Notes under the pieces: generated by a model | Databases searched by the model: none | Told to the model about the DNA's origin: nothing | Seen by the model: the letters and a program-made list of their open reading frames with translations, nothing else | Position numbers and translations under genes: made by a program | Shown: in pieces, positions 47,050 to 49,696 of the stretch | How positions within the stretch are numbered: the stretch's first letter is position 1 | How the letters are laid out: each line of letters starts with the position of its first letter | Assembly: GCF_018524365.1 (NCBI RefSeq) | Contig: NZ_JAEKFT010000033.1 | Span: 1-49,696, forward strand | DNA length: 49,696 nucleotides | Source: Denitromonas iodatirespirans | GTDB lineage: Bacteria; Pseudomonadota; Gammaproteobacteria; Burkholderiales; Rhodocyclaceae | Direction of reading: 5' to 3'

Positions 47050-49230
47050 TTACGTCGTAGTGCCGTGCGCCCACCATGCCCTCTCGTTCCAGGCCACATG
47101 CACCGAGTCTTGCAACTGGTAGGCAAGCTCGGTGTTGCGCATCAAACGATGGCCCGACGTCGGGGCATCCTTGAGCCGAGCATCCAGCGCGGCAACCTGC
47201 ACCTCGCCGAGCATGCGGCTCACGAAGGTCTTGGCTTGAGCGGTATCTGCCACCTTGCTGAAATCCACCGTGGCGTGCTGATAGACGTTCTCAAGCTCCG
47301 TCTTCTGCTCGACACTGCTCAATAGCCATTCAAGGGTTTCCTTGACGTCCAGTTTCATTTGCCGCCACTGCACATCGAACTCGTCCTTCGCTTCCTCCAG
47401 ATCTTTGTTGATCTGACGCAGTTGTTCGAGCAGGTAGCCTTTCACGTTCGCCGAGGCCATTAGCAGGATGTCGTCCGACGACTTGATTGCTTTCAGAAAG
47501 GCTGCTCTGTTGTTTCGAATGAGCAGTCGAAGTTCTTCCGTCATCTCCCTTGCTTCTCGGCCCAAATATGCTGCCAACTCCTTCCCTTCCACGATGGCGA
47601 GCGTGTACATAGCACTGAACGACTCGAAAGCCCGTTCTTCGAAATACTCCAAATTCTGATCCCCCGCCGCGACCACCTGGTGCCGGAACCAGCAGGCGAA
47701 CTCCCAGATGTGCTCGGCGCCGATTTCGGCTGCGATCTTTCCCGACAGCCCCAACCCGACGCAACCCGAGAGCTTGGCGACGATCTTGAACTTGCCGCCG
47801 GTGTAGCCGATGGAGAAGGCCGCGCTGCCGCCGATACCGGCCAGGCCGGCGATCTTCGGCTCGATCAGCGCGAAATCACCAAACTCTTTTGATTCCGGCT
47901 TTTGCCATTGCAGCGCGCCTTTGACCGAGCCTTCGGCCGAGGCGCCGGCAAAGGCAGTGATCTCGGCCTTGGCTCCCGCCTCGGCCTTGATCGCCTTCTT
48001 GTCGTTCACCACCATGCTGCGGCGACCGATCTGGTCGGCGGTGCGCGCGGTGGCGCGGCCCTTGATCTTCTGAGTGCCATTGGCATCAAATTCGACCTCG
48101 ACACCCCCTTCGGCCAGCAGGCTGGCGCCGACCGCGCCATTGACGCCGAGAGTGAAGCTCAGGCGCACATAGCCCATCGGCAGCAGGTCGACGACGGTCT
48201 TGCCGCTCATCAGTTCTTCACGCAGCGCGGGGATGCCCAGGAGTTGCAGCCCTTTGCGATGCGGCAGAAACAGCTTGAAATCGGCCTGCCCTTCGGCGAG
48301 CATCACACCGGCTTCGGCCTTGCCCTTGACCGCCGCCTTGAGCGTCGGCAACTCGCCCTTGAGGATGCCGCCCAGCGAGCCGTCGAAGTTACCTTCGAGC
48401 GCACCGGAAGCGCCCGCGAACGCCCTCAGCACGCGAGCCGATCCGCCATACTCGGCCATGTCGCCCGCCTCTTCGGGCGAGGCGAAATGCGCGTTGTCGT
48501 TGAAGGCCTGTGCAAAATCGGGCATCCATTCGTCTTCGATTTTGGCCAATTCGTGTTCGAGTTTCGCCGTGGTCTTGACCTGCCCCAGTTGCTTGAGCAC
48601 ATCGCCGCGCACGTAGCGCAGCCCCTCGCGCAGTTTCCTGTCGTCCAGGCGCCAGCCCTGGCCTGGCGTGTGGGTCAGAAAGGACTTGAGTTCGGGCTTG
48701 TCGGCGCCGCTCAGCTTGTAGCCGCGCCAGTGATTCCTGACTTTCTGGCTGCGCACGTAGACGAACTTCTTGCCCCGCGGCAGCCCTTGCGGGTTGGTCC
48801 GTGTCGACAGGGGCAGCAGTTCGATCAAGTCGGCACCGGGATTCAAATCGATGCCGTCGAGCGCTTCCTTGGCCTTTTGCCGTGCGGCCGCCTCCTCGGC
48901 AAGCGCCCTGTCGAGCCTGAACGCCAGATGGTGCCGGTCACTGTCGGATGGCGCCCTGTCGCACAGCAGATCGTCTTCCAGTGTCTGCGCCTTGGCGCGG
49001 GCAAGCACCATCTGCGCAATGACGCTCTCGACGACACTGGCGTCGCGCAAGAAGCCCGCCCGGTGTTCCGGCATCACGACGACGATCTCGGCCGTTGCCG
49101 GACGAAAGAACAGCAGCGGTTCGGGTTTGATTTTCGCGACCACCTCCGAACCTTCGGTGCGGTTCATCTGCCCTTCGGCAATCACCCTCATCTGCGGTAC
49201 GCCATCGGCGCCATCAGCATCTCGATACAC
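47050..49230 (-). CDS. VgrG-linked large protein, probable type VI secretion effector
   Basis: A 726-residue protein with no signal peptide. Residues about 1-270 are helical and charged. The middle (about 270-510) is a glycine/alanine-rich run of strands with repeated patterns such as AFAGASGALEGNFDGSLGG, then FTLGVNGAVGASLLAEGGVE, then AFAGASAEGSVKGALQWQ and FSIGYTGGKFKIVAKLSGC. The C-terminus (about 540-725) is long helices. This layout resembles large VgrG-associated toxins of proteobacteria in which the Gly/Ala region could insert in membranes; no enzymatic motif is seen. The GTG start at 49230 has GAGGTG 4 nt upstream. It lies 38 bp downstream of vgrG on the same strand. Confidence 0.75.
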   Translation of the reverse strand: MYRDADGADGVPQMRVIAEGQMNRTEGSEVVAKIKPEPLLFFRPATAEIVVVMPEHRAGFLRDASVVESVIAQMVLARAKAQTLEDDLLCDRAPSDSDRHHLAFRLDRALAEEAAARQKAKEALDGIDLNPGADLIELLPLSTRTNPQGLPRGKKFVYVRSQKVRNHWRGYKLSGADKPELKSFLTHTPGQGWRLDDRKLREGLRYVRGDVLKQLGQVKTTAKLEHELAKIEDEWMPDFAQAFNDNAHFASPEEAGDMAEYGGSARVLRAFAGASGALEGNFDGSLGGILKGELPTLKAAVKGKAEAGVMLAEGQADFKLFLPHRKGLQLLGIPALREELMSGKTVVDLLPMGYVRLSFTLGVNGAVGASLLAEGGVEVEFDANGTQKIKGRATARTADQIGRRSMVVNDKKAIKAEAGAKAEITAFAGASAEGSVKGALQWQKPESKEFGDFALIEPKIAGLAGIGGSAAFSIGYTGGKFKIVAKLSGCVGLGLSGKIAAEIGAEHIWEFACWFRHQVVAAGDQNLEYFEERAFESFSAMYTLAIVEGKELAAYLGREAREMTEELRLLIRNNRAAFLKAIKSSDDILLMASANVKGYLLEQLRQINKDLEEAKDEFDVQWRQMKLDVKETLEWLLSSVEQKTELENVYQHATVDFSKVADTAQAKTFVSRMLGEVQVAALDARLKDAPTSGHRLMRNTELAYQLQDSVHVAWNERAWWAHGTTT

Positions 49231-49268
49231 GCGTCACCTCTGCATACGTTGTTTGGTTCATGGCACGC

Positions 49269-49696
49269 TTACCCGATCAACAACTTGAGCTTCGATTTTC
49301 GCGAGCCTTTGACACGCGGCGCTCTGCCTTCCGAGTCCGTCGTGCCCGATGCCAGCACCTCGCCTCGTTCGTCGACAATCTGGTAGCCAGTCATCGGTAG
49401 CGGATCACCCGACACCTCATCCCGAACGACAAACTGCTCGTCAAACAGCTCGCGCACATGGTCTTGGATGGCCGGATCGCCCCCCTTGGGGAATCTCAGC
49501 CCCGTCACCGACGCGCTGGCCGGCCCGGTCAGATTCTTCATGCTCGCCTTGAGCTTGACCGGCCCCGGGGCGTGCAACTCGATGTTGCCGCCTTCGAGCT
49601 TGAGATAGGCGCCCTTCGCGGTGAGCAGGAGGTGGGTTTTGGCGCTGGCGTGGATGCTGGCGCTAGTGCTGGCGAGAGTGACGGTCTTGTCGGCGG
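49269..49696 (-). CDS. vgrG: Type VI secretion tip protein VgrG, C-terminal part (partial)
   Basis: The gene enters from the right edge. The visible 141 residues begin in the DUF2345-type extension of VgrG (TVTLASTSASIHASAKTH, then LLLTAKGAYLKLEGGNIELH). After a linker (GPASASVTGL) there is a C-terminal domain, FDEQFVVRDEVSGDPLPMTG and YQIVDERGEVLASGTTDSEG, of the transthyretin-like type often used to hold a cognate effector. The gene for the probable effector starts 38 bp after its stop, which supports that pairing. The N-terminal part is outside the window. Confidence 0.93.
   Translation of the reverse strand, partial: ADKTVTLASTSASIHASAKTHLLLTAKGAYLKLEGGNIELHAPGPVKLKASMKNLTGPASASVTGLRFPKGGDPAIQDHVRELFDEQFVVRDEVSGDPLPMTGYQIVDERGEVLASGTTDSEGRAPRVKGSRKSKLKLLIG

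Overview
The window is GC-rich DNA from a Gram-negative bacterium. The gene set fits a betaproteobacterium of the Rhodocyclales/Zoogloeaceae type: a very large DUF3683 FAD/iron-sulfur oxidoreductase, DbpA, biosynthetic threonine deaminase, PPK2, DUF3079, a globin-coupled GGDEF-EAL protein, many c-di-GMP proteins and type VI secretion parts. This placement is inferred from gene content, not from a marker gene. No rRNA, tRNA, CRISPR array, integrase or insertion sequence was seen. Both ends cut through genes: the N-terminal part of one VgrG spike protein lies at the left edge and the C-terminal part of a VgrG at the right edge, both on the minus strand.

Layout. 1-2.9 kb, minus: a secreted DUF1579-like protein, a multi-pass membrane protein with a soluble C-terminal domain, then vgrG with its own promoter. 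3.0-12.6 kb: an rRNA-type methyltransferase; a hybrid histidine kinase overlapping a REC-GGDEF cyclase; DUF3079; and, on the minus strand, a soluble chemoreceptor with a CZB-like domain coupled to a haem-globin GGDEF-EAL protein. 12.8-20.4 kb: mostly housekeeping genes (YgjP-like peptidase, PPK2, DbpA, DUF2975/HTH/lipoprotein operon, IlvA with a clear terminator, YqaA-like protein). 20.5-28.3 kb: RidA, two flavin-split-barrel proteins (one fused to GAF and a winged-helix-like tail), a hemerythrin/cytochrome c operon and the 1296-residue FAD/Fe-S enzyme.

28.3-31.9 kb is the most unusual part. A ThDP-dependent enzyme is translationally coupled to two consecutive citrate synthase/citryl-CoA lyase-like paralogues, both of which appear to lack the usual catalytic histidine. 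A 14-bp palindrome sits about 42 bp upstream of the predicted start of transcription. 31.9-39.6 kb is a second operon: TonB-dependent receptor, ABC-type substrate-binding protein without permease or ATPase, and a 1493-residue kinase with receivers, HPt, GGDEF and EAL domains. It looks like an outer-membrane-to-c-di-GMP sensing line.

39.7-45.5 kb: an Asp-box (BNR) propeller protein and a MoaD/ThiS-like protein between two copies of an intergenic repeat; an EAL-HDOD protein; a SpoIIAA-like protein; a cupredoxin-like periplasmic protein; an uncharacterised protein; and a small cytochrome c carrying nine NPCAA units at its two ends. 45.9-49.7 kb: a SUMF1-fold lipoprotein convergent with a large VgrG-linked protein that is probably a type VI effector; the lipoprotein is a candidate immunity protein.
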